Below, in pieces: positions 18,997 through 28,619 of a stretch of 64,000 nucleotides of DNA (position 1 is the first letter of the stretch; each line of letters starts with the position of its first letter). Below the pieces are notes generated by a model. That model saw nothing but the letters and a program-made list of their open reading frames with translations, searched no databases and was not told where the DNA came from. The position numbers and the translations under genes are program-made. The stretch comes from Cylindrotheca closterium (Eukaryota; Bacillariophyta; Bacillariophyceae; Bacillariales; Bacillariaceae), in NCBI GenBank assembly GCA_933822405.4, contig CAKOGP040001557.1, positions 62,001 through 126,000 of the forward strand, in the 5' to 3' direction.

Positions 18997-19692
18997 GCGA
19001 AACGGAATGGTCTGGGGTATAGACATTTTCTTGAGCAAAGGGTGGCTTGCATCCCTCATTTTTTTCATTTTTCCAATTTTCAACAAAAAGAAAAGAGTCC
19101 ACCATTTCCTATTCTGGGACTCTCATTTGGATACGTTTTAGATATAGACACAATAAGTTTTCAATAAGTTTTGCTTTCGTCTTGTGCGATATCTATGATA
19201 CAGCAATAGTAGCACCACCTGACCTAGCCATCACTGACTGATGATCAAAGCTGCAAATTGCTGGATGCCTCGTCTCCAATCAAGAGTCTTTGGACGGTCT
19301 ATCCACTTCAATTTTTTTTTTCTGGGAGCAATTCTGATTCTGATCATAGCCACCGCACAATGCGCGATCAACCAAGGAAGTCTCACTGATGCGCTGTTAT
19401 GGAATAAATTAGTAGACTGAAGGATCAGCAGAGTTACCGAATGAACAAACATTTCATCCTAATTGGAGTGTCAGGGAAGGCTTACTGATGCGCTTCAATA
19501 GACTGAAATATCATTATAATCGCTACAGATGTACTGCAGTATGTCAAAACTCAGTACACACCCTAATTGGACTTTCAGGGAAGGCATCATCATCTTGAGA
19601 GTTGATCTGAAACTTGAATTGAGTTGATCTGAAACTTGAATTGTCTAAAATTCCAATTAGCCTATTATAAATGATGGTACGCAATAAGTCGC
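18997..19692. repeat. Intergenic region with degenerate direct repeats
   Basis: A perfect 22-bp tandem pair occupies 19599-19620 and 19621-19642 (GAGTTGATCTGAAACTTGAA core). Upstream, a TAATTGGASTKTCAGGGAAGGC block occurs near 19460 and again near 19565, and an ACTGATGCGCT...AGACTGAA block near 19385 and 19485. The stretch is therefore built from decayed copies of a roughly 100-bp unit. No gene was seen. Confidence 0.7.
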
Positions 19693-20216
19693 TTAGCTGC
19701 TTCCACTTTCAAGCTTTGAAGCCATCGTTCCTTGATCCATGTTCAATACTTGCTGAACGTATGGATTCTTGTCCATTCGTTTCGTGTTGATCCAATCCAA
19801 CTTGGATCTAGCCTTCAGATGAGTTTTTCGTAGTACCTGATCGTTCATGGAAAGGATTCGGTCCACTTGGGCTCTAGTCGTGGGATTGCTGTCATAATAG
19901 ATGGAAATGTACCGTCCCTTTTCAAAATAGCGTTGACCGGTGATGAGGTCTGGGTTCTTTGCCTGCACTCGGTGAGGAAATTGACGAATTCCGTGATTCT
20001 GAATACTTCGCACAATTCCTCCATTCTCAACGACCTTGTGTGATATTTGCTTCATCATTGCGGAAAGCGCCTGGAAGTCTGTAATCAGGTATGGAAATAG
20101 AGAAACATTGTGGTTAGCACGCATGATCGATACGCAGCGTCAAAGCAGCCTCCTCTACACGAATTCAACTTACGTGTCGAATGCTTTGTGGAAAGAACTA
20201 ATTCATAGAAGACCAT
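19693..20216 (-). CDS. MRPS6: Mitochondrial ribosomal protein bS6 homologue, two exons
   Basis: Exon 1 (20216-20174) encodes only MVFYELVLSTKHST plus one base. A 95-bp GT-AG intron (20079-20173) follows, and exon 2 (20078-19693) completes a 142-aa protein. The joined N-terminus (MVFYELVLSTKHS-THFQAL) matches the first strand of bS6, MxxYE.. followed by a helix. It continues with a VVENGGIVRSIQNHGIRQFP region like the bS6 NGG..i..... G.r.L segment, a RYFEKGRYISIYYD strand and a NDQVLR end. The C-terminal extension of about 45 residues resembles mitochondrial forms. The protein would sit in the small-subunit platform and contact 12S/16S-type rRNA and uS18. Without splicing the frame starts with an unrelated leader, so the intron model is strongly preferred. 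Mitochondrial rather than plastid location is inferred from the lack of a bipartite leader. Confidence 0.82.
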
Positions 20217-20866
20217 TTTCAGGTATTGTGCTGCTGTTTAGTATGGGAATGTTCAGAAAGATGATAAGGTCTTGTGTGATCAGGGCGCTTTGAATGCGAT
20301 CAGACGTCGTGTCACTGTGTTACTGTTGTGGCTCACATCATCACCATCATGGTTGCATCCTAAGAAATTAGGCGCGGACGCAGTACGGACCGCACAAAAA
20401 TGATCGCTTCCACTATCCAATTATGTCTGTTCGCACGTAGAAAATGTACCACGGGCTCCGCAAAAAAAATTGGACATACGAGTAATTGGAAAAACAAAAT
20501 GCCCATTTCAATGGTCAAACTTGTGAGGAGTACAGTGTTGGAAACACTCCTTCGATTATCTTCTCAATGCTTTCCATACATCACCCAATACATCCTTAGT
20601 AGTCTACTTTTTTTTTGGCCATAACTAATGTTGGTCAAATCCAGTTGTAAATATCATGCGACAGAAATTTTGTTAGAAAAAAAACAACGTCCAAGATGGG
20701 CTCCTAGACTAGTTATCACTACGCTTATACTAAATAAATAGCTTAATTTCTGACACCCGAACACCAAACCCCGCCGTAATACATCTCAGTTTTCATGTGC
20801 ACACACGCAAAGTAGTAAGCAAAGCTGCCCGGGGATAAGAAGACGGGCCACTTCGCAGACAAAGAT
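20217..20866. other. Intergenic region
   Basis: It contains the upstream flank of the bS6 gene and the 3' flank of the protease gene. Homopolymer A and T runs occur near 20462, 20607 and 20678. A 74-codon ORF at 20400-20624 is unsupported. Confidence 0.35.
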
Positions 20867-22807
20867 CTATTCTTCTGATTGTATATCCATATTGGGCGCA
20901 AACTCGAGAAATCCTTCCAACTGACCGGACAAAGTTGCTACCAAGAAAACAGACACGATCATGGAAGGAACAATGAACACCAATGCGGGAATCCCCGAAG
21001 TGGATATCATCGGTGCAAACTCGCAAGCAAAGCATCCAAGGAAATATCCACCCAAAGAAGCCGCAAACAATGATGCCCCTTTCACCTTTTCTTCGTCTTT
21101 GAGGATATCTTGCTTCACTTGCTCCAAATCGAATCGCCGCGTAAGCATGGCGAGAAGGGATGGAAAGACGGCATCTCCCAGCCCCAGAGAGCCTCCTAGA
21201 CGATTATCATTTCCTATTCGTATCGTTAAAAGACCCGGTTGAAAACTGGTAGACGTCAACTTTTGAACTGCCACTGATCCCATGGCGGAGCCAGCAGCAT
21301 TCGGCGACGAGACAAGAAGATTGGAAGAGTCAGTTGCCAAGCTTGTTGCCACAGTCGATGCCACCAAACTGGAAGTCGCGTCCATAGTATTTGAAAGATC
21401 AATACTCGTAACCAGATCTGTTGCTGTGGCAGCTGGTACCAAAAAGACGGAAGTAGCGTCATAAATGGTCAGCAAAGAAAGTGCCCCAAGCACCACCGTC
21501 AAGCGATCCAATTGAATGGCACGAGCTACCAATATAGCCAAGGCCATGTTGACAAAGTTCTGTGCTGGCCAGGCTTTCCACAAGAAAGCAGCAAGAGCAA
21601 TGCTGATTGCACTGGCCCACTCAATAATGACCAGAGGCTCCAACCCAGCATCATCTTCACCTTTCCCATTCACATCTGCTACAGTCATTTCATTACTGTA
21701 TTTTTCTGATAACGTTCCATTAGACAATATTTCATAAATTAATCGCCGTACCTCGGATCGCGTAAATAGGGTCAATAGGCCAAAGTTCCACAACTCGCTC
21801 AACTTGGGAATAATTTTCGACAAGAGTTCTTCTTGCTCTTTCAGAAATCCACTAAATAGATCCAGACTATTTTCGTCACTCAAATCACCGTCACCACCAG
21901 TCCAAAGCGGTAGCAATATTACGGATGTCGCCAAGGACAAGGTGATTAGGACTGGCAACAATAGTGCTTGAGTTTCCCCAGTTAGTTGATCCAAGGAGGT
22001 GTCCACTCCACTTTGTCGTAGGGCTTCAATCATGGCCGGCTTTTCCTCAGCAGTCTTGTCAGCAACGACGTCCTCCATTCGATTAGGCTCCAAAGATTGG
22101 GCATCCACAGTCTCTAGATTGGCAGTCTTGCTCTCCAATGATGGTCGATACAGCAGCTCTTCTGTCAAGTCGACAATCCGCTGTCCCAAAAAGGATGAAT
22201 CAGTCGCCCCTCGGAGCCCTGCCAAGGCCACAATCGTTCCCGATAAGGCATACAAGTAGACTCGGTTACCGACAAATAACGAACCAATCACTGCCCATTG
22301 TTCGGTCGAATTGGGTGGCAGGGACTTGGCCGTTTGCAACAAAAATGGAAAGATACCACTGAGAATGGGCAAAGTCAGCATGGCCAATGAAGGAATGTTC
22401 CAGTTGTCGTCGAGGCCATTGTCGTCATCCTTCGAAAGTAGCATTGGGGTGGATTCTTTCACGGCTTCGTCATCCTCAGTATCGCTTTCTGGTTGGGAGT
22501 TGGCATTCAGTGTTGCTGATCTAACATCATTTTTTCTGCTCGATGTATGGGACAGGTCAGGGGAAGTGATCTTTTTCAATGGACGACGAGTGGGAGATGA
22601 TAGCCTAGTCACGTCTGATGAGAAGGAGAGATTTCTTCGTCTAGCTAATAGAGTTGGCTGAAATGCTGACACAACAGTGTTACAAGAGCAATCACCACCA
22701 AAGGATGCGAAAAGAAATCCTGTAATAACCACTGCAAAAGTAGCAAACAAGCGAGGCTCGTGGTGACCTTTTCTGGATCGTTTTCTGTTTTTGTTTAGCC
22801 TTGCCAT
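20867..22807 (-). CDS. Presenilin/SPP-type GxGD intramembrane aspartyl protease with plastid-like leader
   Basis: This is a 646-aa single-exon membrane protein. Three hallmarks of the A22 (presenilin/signal peptide peptidase) family appear in the right order. These are a YD motif in a membrane helix (LSLLTIYDATSVF; Tyr449, Asp450), a GLGD motif (GLGDAVFPSLLAML; Asp545) and a PAL motif (SGIPALVFIVP; 607-609). Hydrophobic segments around them fit a multi-pass topology, with a variable Ser/Thr-rich loop between YD and GLGD. The N-terminus is basic, then hydrophobic (FATFAVVITGFLFASF), then NTVVSAFQP, followed by an Arg/Ser-rich stretch. That is the signal peptide, SAF motif and transit-peptide layout of diatom plastid proteins. 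The family cleaves substrates inside membranes. A plastid membrane location is inferred. An acidic soluble insert of about 100 residues precedes the core. Confidence 0.82.
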   Translation of the reverse strand: MARLNKNRKRSRKGHHEPRLFATFAVVITGFLFASFGGDCSCNTVVSAFQPTLLARRRNLSFSSDVTRLSSPTRRPLKKITSPDLSHTSSRKNDVRSATLNANSQPESDTEDDEAVKESTPMLLSKDDDNGLDDNWNIPSLAMLTLPILSGIFPFLLQTAKSLPPNSTEQWAVIGSLFVGNRVYLYALSGTIVALAGLRGATDSSFLGQRIVDLTEELLYRPSLESKTANLETVDAQSLEPNRMEDVVADKTAEEKPAMIEALRQSGVDTSLDQLTGETQALLLPVLITLSLATSVILLPLWTGGDGDLSDENSLDLFSGFLKEQEELLSKIIPKLSELWNFGLLTLFTRSEVRRLIYEILSNGTLSEKYSNEMTVADVNGKGEDDAGLEPLVIIEWASAISIALAAFLWKAWPAQNFVNMALAILVARAIQLDRLTVVLGALSLLTIYDATSVFLVPAATATDLVTSIDLSNTMDATSSLVASTVATSLATDSSNLLVSSPNAAGSAMGSVAVQKLTSTSFQPGLLTIRIGNDNRLGGSLGLGDAVFPSLLAMLTRRFDLEQVKQDILKDEEKVKGASLFAASLGGYFLGCFACEFAPMISTSGIPALVFIVPSMIVSVFLVATLSGQLEGFLEFAPNMDIQSEE

Positions 22808-23589
22808 ATTAGTCTTAGCAAGTCTGCATCGGCGATGTTTCAGTCTTGAAACTATGATAACAGTGCTATGTATACCGGTACCAGGTATGATGTAGGATGA
22901 TGATGTAGGATGATGATGTGATGGAATATCTATTACTGTAGCGTAGGTATGTGATATGATGACGCGCGCAGCTATTATTCATTCACATGAGGGAATGACG
23001 GTTTACGTAGGTCCACTTAGTCAACTTGCACTATCAGCGCGTGGTGCGGTGACGCACGATACACAGTACGGTATGGAGGGCGACGGCAGCTTGACCCATT
23101 CCAGAGTAGCATTCTTCTGCAAGAACTCATCCATGTGTGTGATGACGACAGGGAAAATAAACCTCTGTCAGAATTTCCTTGAGTTTTTTCTTGCTTTCAA
23201 ATCAAGTAAGTCACTGTGCACGCTACCAGTGTAAAAGTCGCTGTGCGGGGCACTGCTGTTGCCATCTCCTGATTTTCGTTTTCCTGCTGGTGGCGTCGTC
23301 CCATGCGGTAAATAAGCAACATGCATATGTGCCATGATGAACCTACAGTACAGGAGTTATACCTCTCACTCCATGCCAAAGCAGGTGGCTACTTGGACGA
23401 GCGGCAGGTTGTCTGTCATCCTTTTAACGAAACAGTACAAATGCTTCACATCCAGCCAACCTGTTCCATCTCAATCAAACCAATCAAAGACTAATACAGT
23501 ACCACTTGGCAATTGCTTCACTGTCAAGCAAGACTGACTCTTGCGTCAAGGAGCGGTCCGTCTGTCATGACCAATTTCAAATTTGATTA
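22808..23589. promoter_or_regulatory. Upstream region of the protease gene and spacer before the microprotein array
   Basis: TACCGGTACC occurs at 22873-22882, and a GATGATGTAGGATGATGATGTG repeat-like run near 22897-22918. A 92-codon ORF at 22956-23234 is not supported. The sequence between about 23230 and 23590 shows nothing recognisable. Confidence 0.35.
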
Positions 23590-23885
23590 GGTGCTTGTGA
23601 TGATCACAAACGGTAACCGATTTTTACTTTCATTAAATACCTAATATTATCCAGGAAGAAAACGACACCTTTGAACGGGACCCTTTTTAACATTCATTAC
23701 CTGTAAAAAAACTTAATGGGGTAAAAAACCTGGGACATTTTAGATGATATAAATAAGAAGGAATAGCAGCTGGATATTTTTTTAAAAACTTAACTTCAAA
23801 TTGAACTTCTTCTCAACAGAAATTGATATAATTTTCCTTTCTTCTCACGAAGCATTTCCTCCTTACTTGCTCACAAAAAATTGCC

Positions 23886-24116
23886 ATGAAGCCTTCCTCC
23901 AGCAACCCACAAAACCTTCCTCAACGACTTTCCGGCCCTCATGTTCCACTGCAACTGCAACTCCCCACTCACCTTGCGAGACGCATGGCTTCAGCTACAA
24001 CAGTCGATGAACGGCGAGTTTCCATTCTTGCCGAAGCGCTTCGAATAGTGGATAGTACTGCCAGCCCCTCTGAGGAGAACGTTTCGGACAAGAAGAGCTA
24101 TCATCGACGTCAATAA
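23886..24116 (+). CDS. Array microprotein 1 (HLxRRMxSA...DERRV family)
   Basis: This 76-aa protein is the first of four paralogues. It shares with them an MKxSSSNxQNLPQ start, a core LPTHLARRMASATTVDERRV followed by ILAEALRIVDS, and a basic end (YHRRQ). The core looks like one or two amphipathic helices. No signal peptide, membrane segment or known domain is present. It differs from the duplicated copies at many positions while keeping the frame and the core, which suggests selection on the protein. The gene sits downstream of a leader with the CTTTCTTCTCAC motif common to all members. The function is unknown. Confidence 0.72.
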   Translation: MKPSSSNPQNLPQRLSGPHVPLQLQLPTHLARRMASATTVDERRVSILAEALRIVDSTASPSEENVSDKKSYHRRQ

Positions 24117-24587
24117 AGCAGTCAACCCTCTGACTGTACGTACGATCAGTAATCATCCATCATCCGCAGTCCCTATTATACCTTTCATGAAGAAAAGGAT
24201 GGTCGTGACAGCAGCTGATGATGGTGCTGATGCGTGTGTCACGACAGGGCCGGTTGTTCTGATTAAACCCGATATGCTAACGACCATGGCTAGAATCATA
24301 AGTGTAATGTAAAAACTATTGCACCAAAAAGGACATAATGCTTTTTTAAGTCTGCAAGCAAACATAGTATGCTACTGTATACCTATTAGAAAAGTACGAA
24401 ACCTCTGCCTGCTGTAAGACGGGAGGGTTCAAGAGCCAAGCTCTCAAGAGACATATAAGGACAACTGAAATTTTTTGAAGCAAAACAACATTTTGGACAC
24501 CCCTTTTCCGTCACAACGAGTTCAGAGATGCGTTTGAAGCTTGTTGCGTTCTGGCACAATGTTGCATCCTAGGGGAGATTCCACTCT
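24117..24587. other. Intergenic spacer of array unit 1
   Basis: It contains the unit's shared 3' blocks (CTTTCATGAAGAAAAGGATGG near 24182, CTAACGACCATGGCTAGAAT near 24276). The remainder up to the 1979-bp duplication has no counterpart in the other units that I can align. No gene was seen. Confidence 0.45.
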
Positions 24588-24807
24588 ACGAATAGCTAGG
24601 TAGCCCCACCGAATTCTAATTAAGGCGCCCATGTGTACCTATGTACGACTCCTAGTTAATTAGAATCTACAATCTATCTATTCCAAAACATATCTGCAGC
24701 TCTTGTGCTCCTGGCAGGAGTTGCTTGCCGAAGGCCTTGTTGAAATACGAAACTGGATTATGTTCCATGTACTGATCCAGGAATCCCAGGTCTGTTGCAC
24801 TCTTCTA

Positions 24808-24996
24808 CTAATTCCTTGTAGATTCCCAACAGTCATCTTCCAATTTATCTAGCAGATACTCTGAATATTCTGGATGCAAGGAAATGATTGCAGAGCTGTC
24901 GTTGCCGTGAACCCAAAGCTTATTGTCGTCATCAACTTTAATAGCACCTTTCTTCACATCTTCAACTAAGATCCTTCGCGCCTTTGGCTAGTTCTC
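24808..24996 (-). pseudogene. Coding relic in duplication copy 1
   Basis: A minus-strand frame ending at a stop (24808-24810) reads like real protein: LVEDVKKGAIKVDDDNKLWV, then HGNDSSAIISLHPEYSEYLL, then DKLEDDCWESTRN. A different minus-strand frame just downstream (24682-24795) contains LDQYMEHNPVSYFNKAFGKQ, which also looks like coding. This suggests a gene fragment broken by frameshift. No start is evident and the family is not recognised. The same relic recurs at 26787-26975. Confidence 0.4.
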
Positions 24997-25039
24997 CTCG
25001 TCGCAGCAATTTGCGTACTGTTGTTTCACATCAAAATTT

Positions 25040-25270
25040 GTTTACTGTAGTTTCAGATTTGGATATTTATATTTTTGCCTACTTTCAGATCGACATTGTA
25101 TACTTTCAAATTTCAATATTTATTTTGCCTACTTTCAGATCGACCTTGTATAGTTTCAAATTTCAATAATTATTTTGCCTACTTTCAGATCGACCTTGTA
25201 TAGTTTCAAATTTCCTTGCCTACTTTCGGATTGACTTTGCCTACTTTCGACTCCTTTTGCATAGTTTCGA
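25040..25270 (+). repeat. 50-bp minisatellite (copy 1)
   Basis: Units begin at 25078, 25128 and 25178 with GCCTACTTTCAGATCGAC and end in a TTTCAAATTTCAAT-type block. Shorter degenerate units begin near 25218 and 25239. The period is 50 bp in the well-kept part. A copy is at 27019-27249. Confidence 0.9.
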
Positions 25271-25591
25271 TTCGACCCCAAAGTAAAACCAGGGTCCCCT
25301 GAACTGGATTATGGGGGAACGAAAAAGGTAAAATATCCCCCAGAGTGACGGATGATGAGCAGACGCAGAGTGTCGGGGGGTCCAGGCTCATTGTGTCATT
25401 CCTGTATTATTGTGCTATATTTACGGGAACTATATTTGGAAACTTCAAGTGAAGAACAATCTTACACTGCAGGACCCTTTTTCGAAAGACGCATCGCTGA
25501 TCGTTTTCCCACTCTTCTCAAAAAGCATTTCATTTTTTTCTTCCCTTTCTTCTCACAAAACGTTTCTCCGCTGCTTCACAAACTTATTACC

Positions 25592-25807
25592 ATGAAGACT
25601 TCCAGCAGCAACGCACAAAGCCTTCCTCAAGGACCTTCCGGTTCCCGTCTTCAACTGCAGCTCCCCAGTCACCTTGCGAGGCGCATGGTTTCAGCTACAA
25701 CAGACGATGAACGGCGAGTTGTCATCCTTGGCGAAGCCCTCCGAATAGTGGATAGCCCCTCTACTAAGAACAATTCAGCCGAGGGGGGCTACCCTCGACG
25801 TCAATAA
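25592..25807 (+). CDS. Array microprotein 2
   Basis: This 71-aa paralogue starts at the ATG at 25592. The frame is open further upstream to 25352, but that extension runs through the leader that is non-coding in the diverged units, so the short form is preferred. The core is LPSHLARRMVSATTDDERRV followed by VILGEALRIVDS, with a YPRRQ end. It lies inside duplication copy 1 and is identical to the gene at 27571. Compared with members 1 and 4 it has Asp for Val in TDDERRV and Gly for Ala in ILGEAL. The function is unknown. Confidence 0.72.
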   Translation: MKTSSSNAQSLPQGPSGSRLQLQLPSHLARRMVSATTDDERRVVILGEALRIVDSPSTKNNSAEGGYPRRQ

Positions 25808-26566
25808 GCCAATCCAACCTCTGATTTTATGGACGCTCAGCAATCATACACCATCTGAAGTCCCTCTTATACCTTTCATGATACAACAACAATATGATCA
25901 TGATGATAGTGGTATCCCCAATCCAAACCCTAACGACCGTAGCTAGAATCCTAAGAGTAAAAGCACCTGTTACAAAATTACGATATTGTTGGGACCTCAA
26001 GAACTACCTATGATATACTCTTGATACGATAGAGTATTTTCTTCAATCAAAACCAGTCGAATATTCACATCACTAAATAACTACTGAATGTTTTTTAAAT
26101 ATCAGCAGAAGGTTTTATCATACCATAGGAGACATCATCCGCGAGTTCATGGTGACCTTGAAGAGCTTGTCTACACCTTTCTTAGCATCCTCAAAGAACA
26201 CTACAACGTCAGATTACCAGCAGTAAGATACAGGAGTCACAATAGAATCTGAAAAGTTGCAGGGCTGTGAGTCAGTCAGTCATGGTTTTATTGACGAATC
26301 AAGAAGTGATGATCACAAACGATGCCGGATACCGGTATCTCGCCGATTTTTTATTGAAAGTTTTGATAAGACCATCACGACCAGCCAAGATTGAAGTTAA
26401 AAGTTTCTTTTGGGACCCTTTTAAAAACATACGATATTTTTCTAATAAGTAAATGGTACCACTATATAATACTGTATATATATATAGGTGTCCTTTTTCG
26501 AAAAATGTCATAAGCAAATAGCACCACTTTGAACTTCGAGAACCCTGTTTGGAAAGACGCATCGTA
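25808..26566. other. Spacer inside duplication copy 1
   Basis: It holds the shared downstream blocks (CTTTCATGATACAACAAC near 25874, TAGCTAGAATCC near 25941), an ATACCGGTAT palindrome at 26329-26338 and the GATGATCACAAACG block at 26308. Short ORFs on both strands (about 61-87 codons) are recopied at +1979 and have no support as genes. Confidence 0.5.
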
Positions 26567-26786
26567 ACGAATAGCTAAGTAACCCCACCGAATTCTAACT
26601 AAGGCGCCCATGTGTACCTATGTACGACTCCTAGTTAATTAGAATCTACAATCTATCTATTCCAAAACATATCTGCAGCTCTTGTGCTCCTGGCAGGAGT
26701 TGCTTGCCGAAGGCCTTGTTGAAATACGAAACTGGATTATGTTCCATGTACTGATCCAGGAATCCCAGGTCTGTTGCACTCTTCTA

Positions 26787-26975
26787 CTAATTCCTTGTAG
26801 ATTCCCAACAGTCATCTTCCAATTTATCTAGCAGATACTCTGAATATTCTGGATGCAAGGAAATGATTGCAGAGCTGTCGTTGCCGTGAACCCAAAGCTT
26901 ATTGTCGTCATCAACTTTAATAGCACCTTTCTTCACATCTTCAACTAAGATCCTTCGCGCCTTTGGCTAGTTCTC
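26787..26975 (-). pseudogene. Coding relic in duplication copy 2
   Basis: This is the exact copy of the relic at 24808-24996: a minus-strand frame with KLWVHGNDSS and LHPEYSEYLLDKLEDD, no start and an early stop. Confidence 0.4.
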
Positions 26976-27018
26976 CTCGTCGCAGCAATTTGCGTACTGT
27001 TGTTTCACATCAAAATTT

Positions 27019-27249
27019 GTTTACTGTAGTTTCAGATTTGGATATTTATATTTTTGCCTACTTTCAGATCGACATTGTATACTTTCAAATTTCAATATTT
27101 ATTTTGCCTACTTTCAGATCGACCTTGTATAGTTTCAAATTTCAATAATTATTTTGCCTACTTTCAGATCGACCTTGTATAGTTTCAAATTTCCTTGCCT
27201 ACTTTCGGATTGACTTTGCCTACTTTCGACTCCTTTTGCATAGTTTCGA
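27019..27249 (+). repeat. 50-bp minisatellite (copy 2)
   Basis: This is an identical copy of the 25040-25270 minisatellite, with units starting at 27057, 27107 and 27157. Confidence 0.9.
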
Positions 27250-27570
27250 TTCGACCCCAAAGTAAAACCAGGGTCCCCTGAACTGGATTATGGGGGAACG
27301 AAAAAGGTAAAATATCCCCCAGAGTGACGGATGATGAGCAGACGCAGAGTGTCGGGGGGTCCAGGCTCATTGTGTCATTCCTGTATTATTGTGCTATATT
27401 TACGGGAACTATATTTGGAAACTTCAAGTGAAGAACAATCTTACACTGCAGGACCCTTTTTCGAAAGACGCATCGCTGATCGTTTTCCCACTCTTCTCAA
27501 AAAGCATTTCATTTTTTTCTTCCCTTTCTTCTCACAAAACGTTTCTCCGCTGCTTCACAAACTTATTACC

Positions 27571-27786
27571 ATGAAGACTTCCAGCAGCAACGCACAAAGC
27601 CTTCCTCAAGGACCTTCCGGTTCCCGTCTTCAACTGCAGCTCCCCAGTCACCTTGCGAGGCGCATGGTTTCAGCTACAACAGACGATGAACGGCGAGTTG
27701 TCATCCTTGGCGAAGCCCTCCGAATAGTGGATAGCCCCTCTACTAAGAACAATTCAGCCGAGGGGGGCTACCCTCGACGTCAATAA
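27571..27786 (+). CDS. Array microprotein 3 (identical to 2)
   Basis: This 71-aa protein is identical to the product of 25592-25807 because both lie in the 1979-bp duplication. Leader, gene and 3' blocks are all duplicated, so both copies should be expressed alike. Identity at every codon marks the duplication as recent or homogenised, or as an allelic or assembly artefact. Confidence 0.72.
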   Translation: MKTSSSNAQSLPQGPSGSRLQLQLPSHLARRMVSATTDDERRVVILGEALRIVDSPSTKNNSAEGGYPRRQ

Positions 27787-28545
27787 GCCAATCCAACCTC
27801 TGATTTTATGGACGCTCAGCAATCATACACCATCTGAAGTCCCTCTTATACCTTTCATGATACAACAACAATATGATCATGATGATAGTGGTATCCCCAA
27901 TCCAAACCCTAACGACCGTAGCTAGAATCCTAAGAGTAAAAGCACCTGTTACAAAATTACGATATTGTTGGGACCTCAAGAACTACCTATGATATACTCT
28001 TGATACGATAGAGTATTTTCTTCAATCAAAACCAGTCGAATATTCACATCACTAAATAACTACTGAATGTTTTTTAAATATCAGCAGAAGGTTTTATCAT
28101 ACCATAGGAGACATCATCCGCGAGTTCATGGTGACCTTGAAGAGCTTGTCTACACCTTTCTTAGCATCCTCAAAGAACACTACAACGTCAGATTACCAGC
28201 AGTAAGATACAGGAGTCACAATAGAATCTGAAAAGTTGCAGGGCTGTGAGTCAGTCAGTCATGGTTTTATTGACGAATCAAGAAGTGATGATCACAAACG
28301 ATGCCGGATACCGGTATCTCGCCGATTTTTTATTGAAAGTTTTGATAAGACCATCACGACCAGCCAAGATTGAAGTTAAAAGTTTCTTTTGGGACCCTTT
28401 TAAAAACATACGATATTTTTCTAATAAGTAAATGGTACCACTATATAATACTGTATATATATATAGGTGTCCTTTTTCGAAAAATGTCATAAGCAAATAG
28501 CACCACTTTGAACTTCGAGAACCCTGTTTGGAAAGACGCATCGTT
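27787..28545. other. Spacer inside duplication copy 2
   Basis: This is the copy of 25808-26566, with the same blocks and short ORFs and no independent gene. Confidence 0.5.
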
Positions 28546-28619
28546 ACTGTACAAAGCATTTCATAATTTTCCTTTCTTCTCACGATACAACTGACGAAGC
28601 ATTTCATCTGTCAATCACC

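Larger units (their letters stand above)
24588..26566 (+). repeat. 1979-bp tandem duplication, copy 1
   Basis: This is the first of two head-to-tail copies (offset exactly 1979 bp). The only differences I found are three bases close to the left edge (24599, 24603 and 24620). The unit contains a reverse-strand coding relic, a 50-bp minisatellite, one microprotein gene and its shared flanking blocks. Confidence 0.95.
26567..28545 (+). repeat. 1979-bp tandem duplication, copy 2
   Basis: This is the second head-to-tail copy of 24588-26566. Identity breaks just after GACGCATCGT at 26565 (end of copy 1) and 28544 (end of copy 2). The right edge falls inside the leader block of a microprotein gene, so the duplication probably arose by unequal exchange between leader sequences of neighbouring units. 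Confidence 0.95.

Noticed and set aside
22956..23234. 92-codon ORF upstream of the microprotein array
   Set aside because: No recognisable motif and in a spacer with no sign of coding selection.
24984..25169. 61-codon Phe/Ile-rich ORF over the minisatellite
   Set aside because: Created by the 50-bp tandem repeat; no start context or paralogue outside the duplication.
25352..25591. N-terminal extension of array microprotein 2 by 80 residues
   Set aside because: The stretch is the shared leader and is not open or conserved in units 1 and 4.
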